A stretch of DNA of 64,000 nt from Mycolicibacterium tusciae. Its GTDB lineage: Bacteria > Actinomycetota > Actinomycetes > Mycobacteriales > Mycobacteriaceae. Under the pieces are notes generated by a model. It saw nothing but the letters and a program-made list of their open reading frames with translations, searched no databases and was not told the origin of the DNA. Below, one piece after another: positions 52,449 to 61,800 of the stretch (the stretch's first letter is position 1; the number at the start of each line of letters is the position of its first letter). The stretch is from positions 558,001 through 622,000 of the forward strand of contig NZ_MVIM01000001.1 of NCBI RefSeq assembly GCF_002086795.1, in the 5' to 3' direction. The translations under genes and the position numbers were made by a program.

Positions 52449-53690
52449 TCAGCGAGTGAGCACTGCGACGCATTCGACATGGTGCGTCAAGGGAAACGAG
52501 TCGAACACTCGCAGATCTTCGACGGCATATCCGTGGCCGCGGTACAGCCCGATGTCGCGGGCGAACGAGGCGGCCTCACAACCGATGTGAATCACCCTCG
52601 GCACCTCGGCGTCGGCCAGCAGGTCGATCACCTCGCGCCCGGCTCCCGTTCTCGGGGGGTCCAGCACCGCGACGTCTGGCCTCCCCCGCTGACCGGTCAA
52701 CGCCCTTCTCACGGAGTCGGTGACGACGGAAACCCACCCCAGGTCGGCCAGCGCCGCGCGCGCCGAGCGGGACGCCCCGCGCGACGTGTCGACGGTAAGG
52801 ACCTTCCCGGTGTCACCGACGGCCTGCGCCAGCGTCGCCGCGAAAATCCCTGCCCCACCGTACAAATCCCATGCCGTCATGCCCGGGCGCAGTTGCGCCC
52901 AATCGGTCACCAGCTCGCTGTAGACCCGCGGGGCGTCGCGATGCGCCTGCCAGAACGCGGTCACCGGTACCCGCCACACGCGGTCCCCGACCCGCTGCAC
53001 CGCCTCGTACTCGCCTTCGATGACGTGCGTGGCGGACTTGCGGCCCTCCCGCGGACCCGACTGCACGACGTGGCGGTCACCGTCGTCGTCGACGGCCACG
53101 TGCACATGGGCACCGTGCGGCCAGACCCAGTCGTTGACGCCGTCGAGCATGCCCGACGGCAGCTGCGCGCAATCGAGATCGGTGACCAACTCGGCGCTGT
53201 GGTATCGGTGAAATCCCGCCTTGCCCCGCGCGGAGGTGTCCAATCGCACGCGGGTTCGCCAACCGGTGACCCCGCCCTCGCCCACCGGCTCGGCCACCGC
53301 GTCACCCTCGTCACGCCATGCATATCCGCCCAACCGCACCAGCTGATTGGCGACCACCGCACCCTTCAGCCGCCGCACCGCCGCCGGTTCGGCGAATGCC
53401 AGATCGCAACAACCGGCACCGTCCACCCCGGCGATCGGGCAGATCGAGTCGACCCGGTCGGCGGACGGCTCGATGACCTCGACAACGTCGGCGTGCCAAT
53501 AGGATCCGCGATCCGAGGCGCCGTCTCTGATCCGGACGCGGACCGTCTCACCGGGCAACGCGTAGCGCACGAACACCACCCGCCCGTCATGGCGCGCGAC
53601 ACAACTGCCGCCGTTGGCAGGCGGCCCCACGGTCAAGGTGAGTTCGGACGACGCGCCGGGCGACCCGTCGACCTTTCCGTCGCCGCTCAA
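52449..53690 (-). CDS. TrmA/RumA-like SAM-dependent RNA methyltransferase
   Basis: A 413-residue 5-methyluridine methyltransferase-family protein (Rv2689c position). The N-terminal TRAM/OB domain (ELTLTVGPPANGGSCVARHD) is followed by a Cys-rich segment (SICPIAGVDGAGCCDLAFAE), likely an iron-sulfur site. The SAM-binding region is AWDLYGGAGIFAATLAQAVG. The catalytic segment DVAVLDPPRTGAGREVIDLL ends in HIGCEAASFARDIG with the nucleophile Cys. TTG 53690 overlaps the upstream APC stop by 4 bp and gives the family length. Confidence 0.82.
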   Translation of the reverse strand: MSGDGKVDGSPGASSELTLTVGPPANGGSCVARHDGRVVFVRYALPGETVRVRIRDGASDRGSYWHADVVEVIEPSADRVDSICPIAGVDGAGCCDLAFAEPAAVRRLKGAVVANQLVRLGGYAWRDEGDAVAEPVGEGGVTGWRTRVRLDTSARGKAGFHRYHSAELVTDLDCAQLPSGMLDGVNDWVWPHGAHVHVAVDDDGDRHVVQSGPREGRKSATHVIEGEYEAVQRVGDRVWRVPVTAFWQAHRDAPRVYSELVTDWAQLRPGMTAWDLYGGAGIFAATLAQAVGDTGKVLTVDTSRGASRSARAALADLGWVSVVTDSVRRALTGQRGRPDVAVLDPPRTGAGREVIDLLADAEVPRVIHIGCEAASFARDIGLYRGHGYAVEDLRVFDSFPLTHHVECVAVLTR

Positions 53691-55684
53691 TCCAAAAAGC
53701 CCCTGCGTGCGTCGCCGGGAGCGGACTGCGGCGCCAGCGTTTTCAGGCGCTCCGACGAACTCAACTGCCATGGAACCGATGTCACCATCACGTTCGGCTC
53801 GAACAACAGCCTGCCCTTGAGTCGCAGCGCGCTCTGGTTGTGCAGCACCTGCTCCCACCAGTGGCCGACCACGTACTCGGGGATGAACACCGTCACGACG
53901 GTGCGCGGCGACTCCTTGCTGACCCGCTTGACGTAGTCGAGCACCGGGCGGGTGATCTCTCGGTACGGCGAGGCGATCACCTTCAACGGCGTGCTGATGT
54001 CGCTGCCCTCCCATTTGTGGACCAGCGCGCGCGTCTCAGCGTCGTCGACGCTGACGGTGATCGCCTCGAGCACGTCGGGGCGAGTAGCCCTGGCGTAGGC
54101 CAGCGCCCGCATGGTCGGCAGGTGCAGCTTGGACACCAGCACGATCGCATGGTTGCGGCTCGGCAACACCATGCCGTCGGCCTCTTCGGCCTCTTGCGCC
54201 TCCAGTTCGCGCGCCACGGTTTCGTAATGCTTGTGAATGGCTCTCATGATCACGAACAAGCCGCCCATCGCAAGAATGGCAATCCAGGCACCGACGAGGA
54301 ACTTCGTCACCACGACGATGATCAAAACCGTTCCCGTGCAGAGCAACCCGATGAAGTTAATGATTCGGGAACGCTTCATCTTCGCACGGACGGCGGGGTC
54401 GGTCTCGGTGCGCAACAGCCGCGTCCAGTGGCGCACCATCCCGATCTGACTGAGGGTGAAGGAGACGAAGACCCCGACGATGTACAGCTGAATGAGCGCG
54501 GTGACCTCGGCCCTGAACGCGACGATGAAGGCGATTGCGGCGAGTGCGAGAAACAGGATGCCGTTGGAGAAGGCCAGCCTATCGCCGCGGGTATGCAACT
54601 GTCGGGGCAGGAAACGGTCTTGCGCCAGTATCGATCCCAGCACCGGGAAGCCATTGAATGCGGTGTTGGCCGCCAGTACCAGGATCAGCGCCGTGACGCC
54701 GGCAATCAGGTATAGCCCAATCGGAAAATTGTGGAAGACCGCGTCGGCGAGCTGAGCAATGAGGGTCTTCTGATCATAGTCGGGCGGGGCGCCGACGAGC
54801 TGTTCATCGGGGCGCTCGGCGATCTGCGCACCCGTCGCTTTGGCCAGCATGATGATGCCCATGAACATCGAGATGGCGATTGCGCCCAGCAGCGCCAGCG
54901 TCGTTGCCGCGTTGCGCGACTTCGGTTTCCGGAACGCCGGCACGCCGTTACTGATCGCCTCCACACCGGTCAACGCGGCACTACCGGAGGAGAACGCCCG
55001 CGCGACGAGGAACACCAAGGCGAAACCGAGAATCTCGCCGTGCTCCGCGTGCATCTCGAAGCCCGCCGATTCCGCTTGCAGTGGCCTGTCGAGAACGTAG
55101 ATCTGAAAGAAACCCCAGGCGAGCATGACGTACATGCCGAACATGAAGGCATAGGTGGGAATTGCGAACGCGGTGCCGGACTCCCGGATGCCACGAAGGT
55201 TGATCGACGCCAGCAGCAGGATCGCGATGACGGCGAACAACACCTTGTGCTGGCCGACGAACGGCACGGCCGACCCGATGTTCGACATCGCCGAGGCCAT
55301 CGACACCGCCACCGTCAGTACGTAGTCGACCAGCAGCGCGCTCGCAACCGTCAGTCCCGCGGTCGGGCCGAGGTTTGTGGTGACCACCTCGTAGTCGCCA
55401 CCGCCCGACGGGTACGCGTGCACGTTCTGCCGGTAGCTGGCGATCACGATCATCATCACCACCGCGACCGCCAGTCCGATCCAGGGCGCCATCGAGTAGG
55501 CCGCCAGGCCGGCGACCGAGAGCACCAGAAAGATCTCCTCCGGTGCATAGGCGACGGAGGACATGGCGTCGGAGGCGAACACCGGCAGGGCGATCCGCTT
55601 GGGCAGCAGGGTGTGCGACAGCTTGTCGCTGCGGAACGGACGGCCCAGAACCAGCCGCCGTGTGACGGTCGAAAGCTTTGACAC
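53687..55684 (-). CDS. APC-superfamily transporter, KimA-like (probable potassium uptake)
   Basis: A 665-residue membrane protein with about 12 spans and a cytosolic C-terminal domain. The N-terminal signature HTLLPKRIALPVFASDAMSS followed by VAYAPEEIFLVL resembles KimA/KUP-related APC transporters. YPSGGGDYEVVTTNLGP is the substrate helix. It is divergent from ceoB/ceoC, RCK-type potassium-transport regulators, which supports K+ uptake (inference). GTG 55684 with TACCCT 8 bases upstream suggests a leaderless start; TTG 55693 is an alternative. Confidence 0.78.
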   Translation of the reverse strand: MSKLSTVTRRLVLGRPFRSDKLSHTLLPKRIALPVFASDAMSSVAYAPEEIFLVLSVAGLAAYSMAPWIGLAVAVVMMIVIASYRQNVHAYPSGGGDYEVVTTNLGPTAGLTVASALLVDYVLTVAVSMASAMSNIGSAVPFVGQHKVLFAVIAILLLASINLRGIRESGTAFAIPTYAFMFGMYVMLAWGFFQIYVLDRPLQAESAGFEMHAEHGEILGFALVFLVARAFSSGSAALTGVEAISNGVPAFRKPKSRNAATTLALLGAIAISMFMGIIMLAKATGAQIAERPDEQLVGAPPDYDQKTLIAQLADAVFHNFPIGLYLIAGVTALILVLAANTAFNGFPVLGSILAQDRFLPRQLHTRGDRLAFSNGILFLALAAIAFIVAFRAEVTALIQLYIVGVFVSFTLSQIGMVRHWTRLLRTETDPAVRAKMKRSRIINFIGLLCTGTVLIIVVVTKFLVGAWIAILAMGGLFVIMRAIHKHYETVARELEAQEAEEADGMVLPSRNHAIVLVSKLHLPTMRALAYARATRPDVLEAITVSVDDAETRALVHKWEGSDISTPLKVIASPYREITRPVLDYVKRVSKESPRTVVTVFIPEYVVGHWWEQVLHNQSALRLKGRLLFEPNVMVTSVPWQLSSSERLKTLAPQSAPGDARRGFLD

Positions 55685-55760
55685 GAGTGCCAAGGGTAAG
55701 CGCAGAGGTGAATGGTTGTAGCGTTCCGAGTGCGCAGGTTCGACCGGAAGGGACCAACAG

Positions 55761-56435
55761 GTGCGAGTAGTGGTGATGGGATGCGGCCGCGTCGGCGCTT
55801 CGCTGTCCGACAGTTTGGCCCGCATAGGCCATGACGTCGCGGTCATCGATCGGGACAGCACCGCGTTTCACCGACTCTCCCCGGACTTTCCGGGCGAGCG
55901 GGTGCTGGGCATGGGATTCGACCGTGACGTGCTGCTGCGGGCGGGTATCGAGGATGCAGGTGCGTTCGCCGCCGTGTCGTCCGGGGACAACTCCAACATC
56001 ATCTCCGCGCGCGTGGCCCGCGAGACGTTCAGCGTCGAGCGCGTGGTCGCCCGCATCTACGACGCCAAACGCGCCGCCGTCTACGAGCGGCTGGGCATTC
56101 CCACCGTCGCGACCGTGCCGTGGACGACCGATCGGCTGCTCAACGTGCTGACCCGCGAAACCGAGACCACCAAGTGGCGCGATCCGTCGGGCAACGTCGG
56201 CGTGACCGAGCTGGCGCTGCACGAGGAATGGGTGGGCCGACGCCTGACCGACCTCGAAACCGCCACCGGCGGCCGAGTCGCGTTCCTGATCCGCTTCGGC
56301 GAGGGCTGCCTGCCCGACGCCAAGACCGTCGTCCAGGCCGGCGATCAGGTGTTCATGGCCGCCATCGCCGGACATATCGCGGAGGCGCTGGCCATCGCCG
56401 CGCTGCCGCCCAGCGAGGACGTCGAGGCGCAATGA
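55761..56435 (+). CDS. ceoB: TrkA-family potassium uptake regulator CeoB
   Basis: A 224-residue RCK protein. MRVVVMGCGRVGASLSDSLA is the NAD-binding Rossmann motif. IIDRDSTAFHRL-type acidic strand (AVIDRDSTAFHRL) follows, and the C-terminal RCK_C domain lies near residues 140-215. It likely forms a heteromer with CeoC gating the neighbouring transporter. GTG 55761 with GGAAGGGA upstream. Overlaps ceoC by 4 bp. Confidence 0.87.
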   Translation: MRVVVMGCGRVGASLSDSLARIGHDVAVIDRDSTAFHRLSPDFPGERVLGMGFDRDVLLRAGIEDAGAFAAVSSGDNSNIISARVARETFSVERVVARIYDAKRAAVYERLGIPTVATVPWTTDRLLNVLTRETETTKWRDPSGNVGVTELALHEEWVGRRLTDLETATGGRVAFLIRFGEGCLPDAKTVVQAGDQVFMAAIAGHIAEALAIAALPPSEDVEAQ

Positions 56436-57097
56436 GGGTCGCCATAGCGGGGGCGGGCGCGGTCGGACGTTCGATCGCCAGGGAACTCGTCGACAGCCAC
56501 GAGGTCACGCTGCTCGAACGCAACCCCGACCACATCGACGTCGACGCGATTCCCGCGGCCCAGTGGCGCCTTGGCGACGCCTGCGAGCTGACCGTGCTGG
56601 AGTCGGTGAGCCTGCACGAATTCGACGTCGTGATCGCCGCCACCGGCGACGACAAGGTCAACGTGGTGGTCAGCCTGCTGGCCAAAACCGAGTTCGCCGT
56701 GCCGCGGGTGGTCGCCCGCGTCAACGACCCGCGCAACGAGTGGCTGTTCGACGAGAGCTGGGGCGTCGACGTGGCGGTGTCCACCCCACGGATGTTGGCC
56801 TCCCTGGTGGAGGAAGCCGTCGCCGTCGGCGATCTGGTGCGGCTGATGGAGTTCCGCAAGGGTCAGGCGAACCTGGTGGAGATCACGCTGCCCGACGACA
56901 CGCCGTGGGGCGGTAAACCCGTCAAGCGTCTCGAATTGCCGCGCGACGCGACTCTGGTGACGATCCTGCGCGGTCCGCGGGTGATCGTGCCCGAAGGCGA
57001 CGAGCCGCTGGAAGGCGGCGACGAGCTGCTGTTCGTCGCGGTCACCGAGGTCGAGGATCGATTGCAGGAGCTCCTGCTCAATCCCGAGGCGCGCTGA
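56432..57097 (+). CDS. ceoC: TrkA-family potassium uptake regulator CeoC
   Basis: A 221-residue RCK protein. MRVAIAGAGAVGRSIARELV (Rossmann), VTLLERNPDHIDVDAIPAAQ (acidic end of the second strand) and a C-terminal RCK_C domain (LVEITLPDDTPWGGKPVKRL) are visible. Start fixed by the ATGA overlap with ceoB. The 3' end overlaps the convergent MFS gene by 20 bp. Corresponds to Rv2692. Confidence 0.87.
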   Translation: MRVAIAGAGAVGRSIARELVDSHEVTLLERNPDHIDVDAIPAAQWRLGDACELTVLESVSLHEFDVVIAATGDDKVNVVVSLLAKTEFAVPRVVARVNDPRNEWLFDESWGVDVAVSTPRMLASLVEEAVAVGDLVRLMEFRKGQANLVEITLPDDTPWGGKPVKRLELPRDATLVTILRGPRVIVPEGDEPLEGGDELLFVAVTEVEDRLQELLLNPEAR

Positions 57098-58595
57098 CCG
57101 AACGCTGCGGGTAGCCCGGTGGCGGCGTTGCCCTGTCGTAACACGGTGCCGTCGACTCCGGTGAGACGCGGCCGAGATCACCCTGGTCATTGCGGATACC
57201 CACCGCCGAGATCACCGCGGCGAGCGCAAAGAGTCCCGCCGTCACCAGCATGCCCTGCCGGAAACCAGCGAAATCGACTGCGCCGACGCCATTCCCGTCG
57301 CTTCGCTCGCCCAGGGCGATGATCACGCCGGTGAAGGCGATCGCGATCAGACCCGAGATCCGCGACACCGCATTGTTGATCGCCGAGCCGATGCCGCTCT
57401 CCGCAGAATCGACGGCGGCCAGAATAGCCGCGGTGAGCGGCGACACGGTGATCGTCAACCCGAGGCCGAACACCATTAGTCCGGGCAGCATCTGCGTCCA
57501 GAAGTCGAACGGCTCAGCCGTCCACGACATCAGCAGATAGCCGATCGCCGCGATCAGCGGCCCGATCGCCATGAACAGTCGCGGACCGTGGAGCCCTGCC
57601 AGCGTGCCGAACCGGCGCGCGAGCAGAAACGACAGCACCGGGACCGGGAGAGTGGCCAGTCCTGCCTCCGTCGCCGAAAGGCCTGCGGTCTCCTGGAGGA
57701 ACAGCCCGACGACGAGCATGCCGAGTGAGACGCCGGCGTACAAGAACACCGTGGCAAGGTTTCCGACCGCGAAATTGCGGGCGGCGAAGATGTGCAGCGG
57801 CATCATCGGATCGGGTGTTCGCCACTCCCACAACGGGAATGCAATCAGGCAGGCGATTCCGACCGCCAAGGCGACGACGACCGCGGGATGTGCGAATCCC
57901 AGGCGCTGCCCTTCGATCAGGGCGTACACCAAGCCCGTGAGTCCGACCGCGTTCAGCCCCGCTCCGACGACGTCGACGCGTGCCGACCGACTGGATGCGG
58001 TGAACTCCCCCGAGGGCAATCTGGTCGTCAGGTACAGCGTGATCGCCAACGGCACGAGGTTGAGTCCGAAGATCCACCGCCAGTTCAGCGCGTCGACCAA
58101 CACGCCACCAAGTAGTGGGCCGACCACGAAAGCCGTTCCGGTCCAAGCGGTCCAGGTTCCGATCGCGCGGGCCTGCGCCGACCCGGAGAAGCGAGCGTTG
58201 ATCATCGCGAGCGAACTGGGCACCAGGAACGCCGCCCCGATGCCCTGTAGGCAGCGGGCGGCGACGAGCACCCAGCCGGTGGGCGCCAACGCACACACCA
58301 CCGAGGAGACCGCGAAAATCGTGAGGCCCGCTCGCAACACCACCAGGCGGCCGTACTGGTCGGAGATGGCTCCCGCGACAAGGATCAGCGCGCCGAGGGT
58401 GAGGAGATATCCGTCCACCACCCACTGCTGCAGCGCCAGGCCGCCGCCGAAATCACGCCCGATGGCGGGCAGCGCCAGGTTGACCACGGACCCGTCGAGA
58501 AACGCGACGAATGACGCCAGCACCGCGACCGCGACGAGCGATCTATCGGTGTCGCGGGCGCGACGCGGGCTCGGATCGTCAGGCTCAGTGGGCAT
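57078..58595 (-). CDS. MFS multidrug transporter, DHA2 (EmrB/QacA) type
   Basis: A 505-residue, 14-span proton-coupled efflux protein. Motif D1/A is VAFLDGSVVNLALPAIGRDF and ISDQYGRLVVLRAGL; motif C-like LQGIGAAFLVPSSLAMINAR is present. It is absent from this site in M. tuberculosis as I recall, so probably an insertion. It overlaps ceoC (convergent) by 20 bp and the DUF3159 gene by 11 bp. Confidence 0.87.
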   Translation of the reverse strand: MPTEPDDPSPRRARDTDRSLVAVAVLASFVAFLDGSVVNLALPAIGRDFGGGLALQQWVVDGYLLTLGALILVAGAISDQYGRLVVLRAGLTIFAVSSVVCALAPTGWVLVAARCLQGIGAAFLVPSSLAMINARFSGSAQARAIGTWTAWTGTAFVVGPLLGGVLVDALNWRWIFGLNLVPLAITLYLTTRLPSGEFTASSRSARVDVVGAGLNAVGLTGLVYALIEGQRLGFAHPAVVVALAVGIACLIAFPLWEWRTPDPMMPLHIFAARNFAVGNLATVFLYAGVSLGMLVVGLFLQETAGLSATEAGLATLPVPVLSFLLARRFGTLAGLHGPRLFMAIGPLIAAIGYLLMSWTAEPFDFWTQMLPGLMVFGLGLTITVSPLTAAILAAVDSAESGIGSAINNAVSRISGLIAIAFTGVIIALGERSDGNGVGAVDFAGFRQGMLVTAGLFALAAVISAVGIRNDQGDLGRVSPESTAPCYDRATPPPGYPQRSVSAPRD

Positions 58596-59301
58596 CCGTC
58601 TGCGTCACGCCCGGATTCTCGCGCTGCGTGTCTTCCGGAAGGACTTCGGCCACTTCGGCCTCTGGGGCGTCGGCGTGGATCGCGCGTTGTGCCGCCCGAA
58701 TAGCCAGATAGGTCACCAGCGCCGCCACCGCGGTCAGGGGCCAGCCCATCGAGATGCGGGCGACGCCCAGCAAGCCTGTCTGATCGGCGTCGTAGAGGTG
58801 GTGCTGCACGACGAAGCGGGATGCGAAGACGAACACCCACACCACCGTCGCGATGTCGAACGCGCGCACCGCCTTGCGCACGCTGCGCCAGTCGCGGTCG
58901 TGGTCGTTGACCCAGCCCCACACGTAGCCGACGACGGGACGGCGGATCAGCACCGACAGGGCGAAGACGGACGCCCAGATCAGCGATGACCAAATACCAA
59001 GCAGGAAATAGCCTTTGGACTCACCCATGAAGTAGGCGATTCCGGCGCAGACACCAACGCCGATGAAGCCGGAGATCGCCGGCTGGGTCGACTCGCGCCG
59101 CACCAGCCGCCACACCAGGATGACGGCGGCGATGCCAAGGGCGGAGTAGACGGCGGCGGTGAGCCCGAAGAACTGCGATACCGGAACGAATGCCACGACC
59201 GGCAGCGAGGAGTAGATCAGGCCGCTGACGCCGCCCATTTGCTCGAGGACGGCGTGTGCCTTGCTGGAACGCTTCCCCGGTTCGGTTCCGGGGTCACTCA
59301 C
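58585..59301 (-). CDS. DUF3159 membrane protein
   Basis: A 238-residue protein with about five to six hydrophobic segments (GLIYSSLPVVAFVPVSQFFG; VYSALGIAAVILVWRLV; FIGVGVCAGIAYFMG). This is the actinobacterial DUF3159 family (Rv2693c), function unknown. It overlaps the OB-fold gene by 4 bp and is co-transcribed with it. Predicted inner-membrane location. Confidence 0.82.
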   Translation of the reverse strand: MSDPGTEPGKRSSKAHAVLEQMGGVSGLIYSSLPVVAFVPVSQFFGLTAAVYSALGIAAVILVWRLVRRESTQPAISGFIGVGVCAGIAYFMGESKGYFLLGIWSSLIWASVFALSVLIRRPVVGYVWGWVNDHDRDWRSVRKAVRAFDIATVVWVFVFASRFVVQHHLYDADQTGLLGVARISMGWPLTAVAALVTYLAIRAAQRAIHADAPEAEVAEVLPEDTQRENPGVTQTDAH

Positions 59302-59669
59302 TTTTGGATCTCGTAGTGCGGGTTGTAGATCGCCTTGGTGCCGTTGTCCAATTTGCCGACCCGACCGTGGACCTTGAGAGTGCGACCCGATTCGATGCCG
59401 GGGATCCGGCGCTGGCCGAGCCAGACCAGCATCACTGTGTCGGTGCCGTCGAACATTTCAGCTTTGACACCGCCCGCGCATCCTTTGCCGTTGCATTCGA
59501 CGCTGCGCAGGGTGCCGATCATCGTGACTTCCTGGCCGCGTTGACAGTCGATCGCTTTGGAGGCGCCGGTGTTGGCCGCTTCGTCAGACAGCTCTTCGAC
59601 GTCGAGCTGATCCGGGGCTTCAGTCAGCCGCCGGGTCAGTCGGCGTAGGTACCCTTCGGCCGTAGCCAT
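59298..59669 (-). CDS. OB-fold nucleic-acid-binding protein
   Basis: A 123-residue protein (Rv2694c position). The OB core reads GQEVTMIGTLRSVECNGKGC, then VKAEMFDGTDTVMLVWLGQR and SGRTLKVHGRVGKLDNGTKA, a five-strand barrel. It probably binds RNA or single-stranded DNA. It overlaps the DUF3159 gene by 4 bp. Confidence 0.82.
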   Translation of the reverse strand: MATAEGYLRRLTRRLTEAPDQLDVEELSDEAANTGASKAIDCQRGQEVTMIGTLRSVECNGKGCAGGVKAEMFDGTDTVMLVWLGQRRIPGIESGRTLKVHGRVGKLDNGTKAIYNPHYEIQK

Positions 59670-59805
59670 GGCCTCTCCTGAACGTTCTGCAGATCTATCG
59701 TTGATCTATACCCCGAACAACGCCACGGTAGACCTCTTGGTTCCGATCTGCCACGCAGGGCGGGTCGACGCGCCGATCAGGCAGTTCGGGGGGCACGATC
59801 GTGTG

Positions 59806-60504
59806 ATGAGCGTCATTCTCCGCGGCGTCACGACGGTGCTCCTGCCCGGCACCGGATCCGACGACGACTTCGTCTATCGGGCGTTCTCGGATGCCCTGCA
59901 CGGCGAGGGCGCAGTCGTGGTCACCCCGAAACCCGAACCGCAGCGATTGATCGACGGGTACCGCGAGGCATTGGACAACGCGGCGCGCACGGCCCCGATC
60001 GCCGTCGGCGGCGTGTCCATCGGCGCCGCGGTCGCCGCTGCTTGGGCGCTTGCTCATCCCGGCCGCGCGGTAGCGGTCCTCGCCGCCCTGCCGGCCTGGA
60101 CGGGCGCCCCCGACACAGCTCCGGCGGCGATAGCTGCACGCCATTCCGCGAGTGTGCTGCGGCGCGACGGGCTGGCCTCGGCCACCGCTCAGATGCGCGC
60201 GGGAAGCCCGCCCTGGCTGGCCGACGAGCTGACCCGCTCGTGGGTCGGCCAGTGGCCGGCGCTGCCCGACGCGATGGACGCCGCGGCGGCCTATGTCGCG
60301 CCGACGTGCAGCGAATTGGAGAAGCTGGCGGTCCCAATGGGGATTGCCGCGGCGACGGACGATCCAGTGCACCCCGTCGAGGTGGGCGTCGAGTGGATGA
60401 CGGCGGCTCCGCGCGCTTCGCTGCACACGGTCACGCTCGACGAGTTGGGCGCCGACCCCGCGGTGCTGGGCGCGGCGTGCGTGTCCGCGCTGCTGGAGGC
60501 GTGA
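59806..60504 (+). CDS. Alpha/beta hydrolase-like protein
   Basis: A 232-residue protein of the alpha/beta-hydrolase fold (Rv2695 position). VTTVLLPGTGSDDDFVYRAF is the oxyanion-side loop and IAVGGVSIGAAVAAAWALAH contains a G-x-S-x-G elbow with Ser. An Asp (AAATDDPVHPVEVG) is also visible; the catalytic His is unclear. ATG 59806 is preferred over the earlier frame starts at 59668 because homologous sequence begins there. Confidence 0.72.
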   Translation: MSVILRGVTTVLLPGTGSDDDFVYRAFSDALHGEGAVVVTPKPEPQRLIDGYREALDNAARTAPIAVGGVSIGAAVAAAWALAHPGRAVAVLAALPAWTGAPDTAPAAIAARHSASVLRRDGLASATAQMRAGSPPWLADELTRSWVGQWPALPDAMDAAAAYVAPTCSELEKLAVPMGIAAATDDPVHPVEVGVEWMTAAPRASLHTVTLDELGADPAVLGAACVSALLEA

Positions 60505-60510
60505 CTCTTT

Positions 60511-60563
60511 GCGATTCGGGCGCGCGAATGCACCCCCACGGTCGGTCGGCGCGCCGAATTCGC
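60511..60563. terminator. Bidirectional hairpin between convergent genes
   Basis: GCGATTCGGGCGCGC (60511-60525) pairs with GGCGCGCCGAATTCGC (60548-60563), a stem of about 14 bp with two bulges. It lies between the hydrolase stop (60504) and the DUF3710 stop (60563), so it could terminate both. Confidence 0.5.
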
Positions 60564-61309
60564 TAGCCGCCGGTGATGGTCCGCAACTGCTGCATCGCCG
60601 AACCCTGCTCGCTGCGACGCGCGGCCGGCGTCGGCGCCTCGGGCGGTTGCCCGCCGGCTTGCTGCGCCTGCTGCGCGGCGGCCTGTTCGGCGGCTGCGCG
60701 CAGCTGGTTCGCCATCGGCTCGGGAAGCTCGACGGGCAGCGGGGTGCGCACCGGCAGCGGGGTGTCGCCGCGGCGAACCACGGTGTCGGCCAGGGCGTCT
60801 CGCGCCTGCTTCGCCAGGGCCTCGGCGTTCTCCTCCGGCCCGTTGACGACGCACCGGATCATCCAGCGATAACCGTCGATTCCGATGAACCGCACGACAC
60901 CGGCCCCCTGCGGACCCGATGCCGCACCGACGACCTCGCGGCCCCACCGGCCGTCCTTGATCGACACCTCGGCGGCGTCCTTGCGTAGCGATTCCGCCAA
61001 TTCACCGGCGACCTCACGCCACAGGCCGGCGGATTTCGGGGCAGCGTAGGCGGCGACGGTGAACCGGCCGTTGGGCGTGACGACCCACACCGCACTGGGC
61101 ACACCCTGCGGGGTGAGCTCCACCTGCACCTGGCCGGCCTCTGGCAGCGGAATCAGCACCGAGCCCAGGTCCAGACGTCCTTCAGCCGCGACCGCTGGGT
61201 CGTCGAAGTCGTCGACGTCGAACGGTCCGTCCGGCTCGACGTCGGTTTCGGTCACCGAGGTGACCTCATCGCCACTGCCACTGCTGTCTTTTTGCCTACC
61301 GAATGCCAT
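60563..61309 (-). CDS. DUF3710 protein
   Basis: A 248-residue actinobacterial protein (Rv2696c). The conserved part includes RLDLGSVLIPLPEAGQVQVE, WVVTPNGRFTVAAYAAPKSA and GYRWMIRCVVNGPEENAEAL. An acidic N-terminal stretch and a Gln/Ala-rich C-terminal tail flank it. Start ATG 61309 (MAFGRQKDSS) matches the family. It lies immediately downstream of dut (1 bp between), in the same direction. Function unknown. Confidence 0.8.
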   Translation of the reverse strand: MAFGRQKDSSGSGDEVTSVTETDVEPDGPFDVDDFDDPAVAAEGRLDLGSVLIPLPEAGQVQVELTPQGVPSAVWVVTPNGRFTVAAYAAPKSAGLWREVAGELAESLRKDAAEVSIKDGRWGREVVGAASGPQGAGVVRFIGIDGYRWMIRCVVNGPEENAEALAKQARDALADTVVRRGDTPLPVRTPLPVELPEPMANQLRAAAEQAAAQQAQQAGGQPPEAPTPAARRSEQGSAMQQLRTITGG

Positions 61310-61310
61310 T

Positions 61311-61775
61311 TCACAAACTCGCATGTCCGCCGGAGGAACCGTGGCCACCGTCGCCACGGGAAGTGACTGCCAAACCAGCCTCGTCGAACGACGTCACCTC
61401 GACCAGGGCGGGCAGTTCGACTCGCTGAACCAATAGCTGTGCGATCCGGTCTGCGCGGTGTACGACGATGGGTTCGGCAGGGTCGAGATTGATCAGTGAC
61501 ACCTTGATCTCGCCGCGGTATCCGGCGTCGACGGTGCCGGGGCTGTTCACGATCGAAAGTCCAACGCGGGCAGCCAAACCCGAGCGCGGATGGATCAGTC
61601 CGACCATTCCGTGCGGGATGGCGACTGCGATGCCGGTCGGCACGAGCGCACGCTGACCGGGAGCCAGTTCGACGTCGATGGCGCTGTACAGATCCACCCC
61701 CGCGTCGCCCTCGTGGGCACGACTCGGCATGGGCAGATCGGGGTCCAGGCGCACGACCGCGAGAGTGGTGGACAC
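61311..61775 (-). CDS. dut: dUTP diphosphatase
   Basis: A 154-residue trimeric dUTPase hydrolysing dUTP to dUMP, keeping uracil out of DNA. Motifs: [13 protein letters not shown] (1), HPRSGLA (2), [15 protein letters not shown] (3), [10 protein letters not shown] (4) and [16 protein letters not shown] (5) are all present. The GTG start gives the exact length known for M. tuberculosis. TAATCT 8 bases upstream indicates a leaderless transcript, overlapping the promoter of the divergent DUF3093 gene. Confidence 0.93.
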   Translation of the reverse strand: MSTTLAVVRLDPDLPMPSRAHEGDAGVDLYSAIDVELAPGQRALVPTGIAVAIPHGMVGLIHPRSGLAARVGLSIVNSPGTVDAGYRGEIKVSLINLDPAEPIVVHRADRIAQLLVQRVELPALVEVTSFDEAGLAVTSRGDGGHGSSGGHASL

Positions 61776-61783
61776 GACGTCAG

Positions 61784-61800
61784 AGATTACTCTTGGCCGC
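61784..61800. promoter_or_regulatory. Overlapping divergent -10 elements of dut and DUF3093
   Basis: Leftward TAATCT (61789-61784) lies 8 bases before the dut GTG at 61775. Rightward TACTCT (61788-61793) lies 7 bases before GTG 61801. The two hexamers share two bases, and only 25 bp separate the two start codons. Confidence 0.5.

Noticed and set aside
54731..55681. 316-codon rightward frame over the APC transporter
   Set aside because: His/Arg/Asp-rich antisense shadow.
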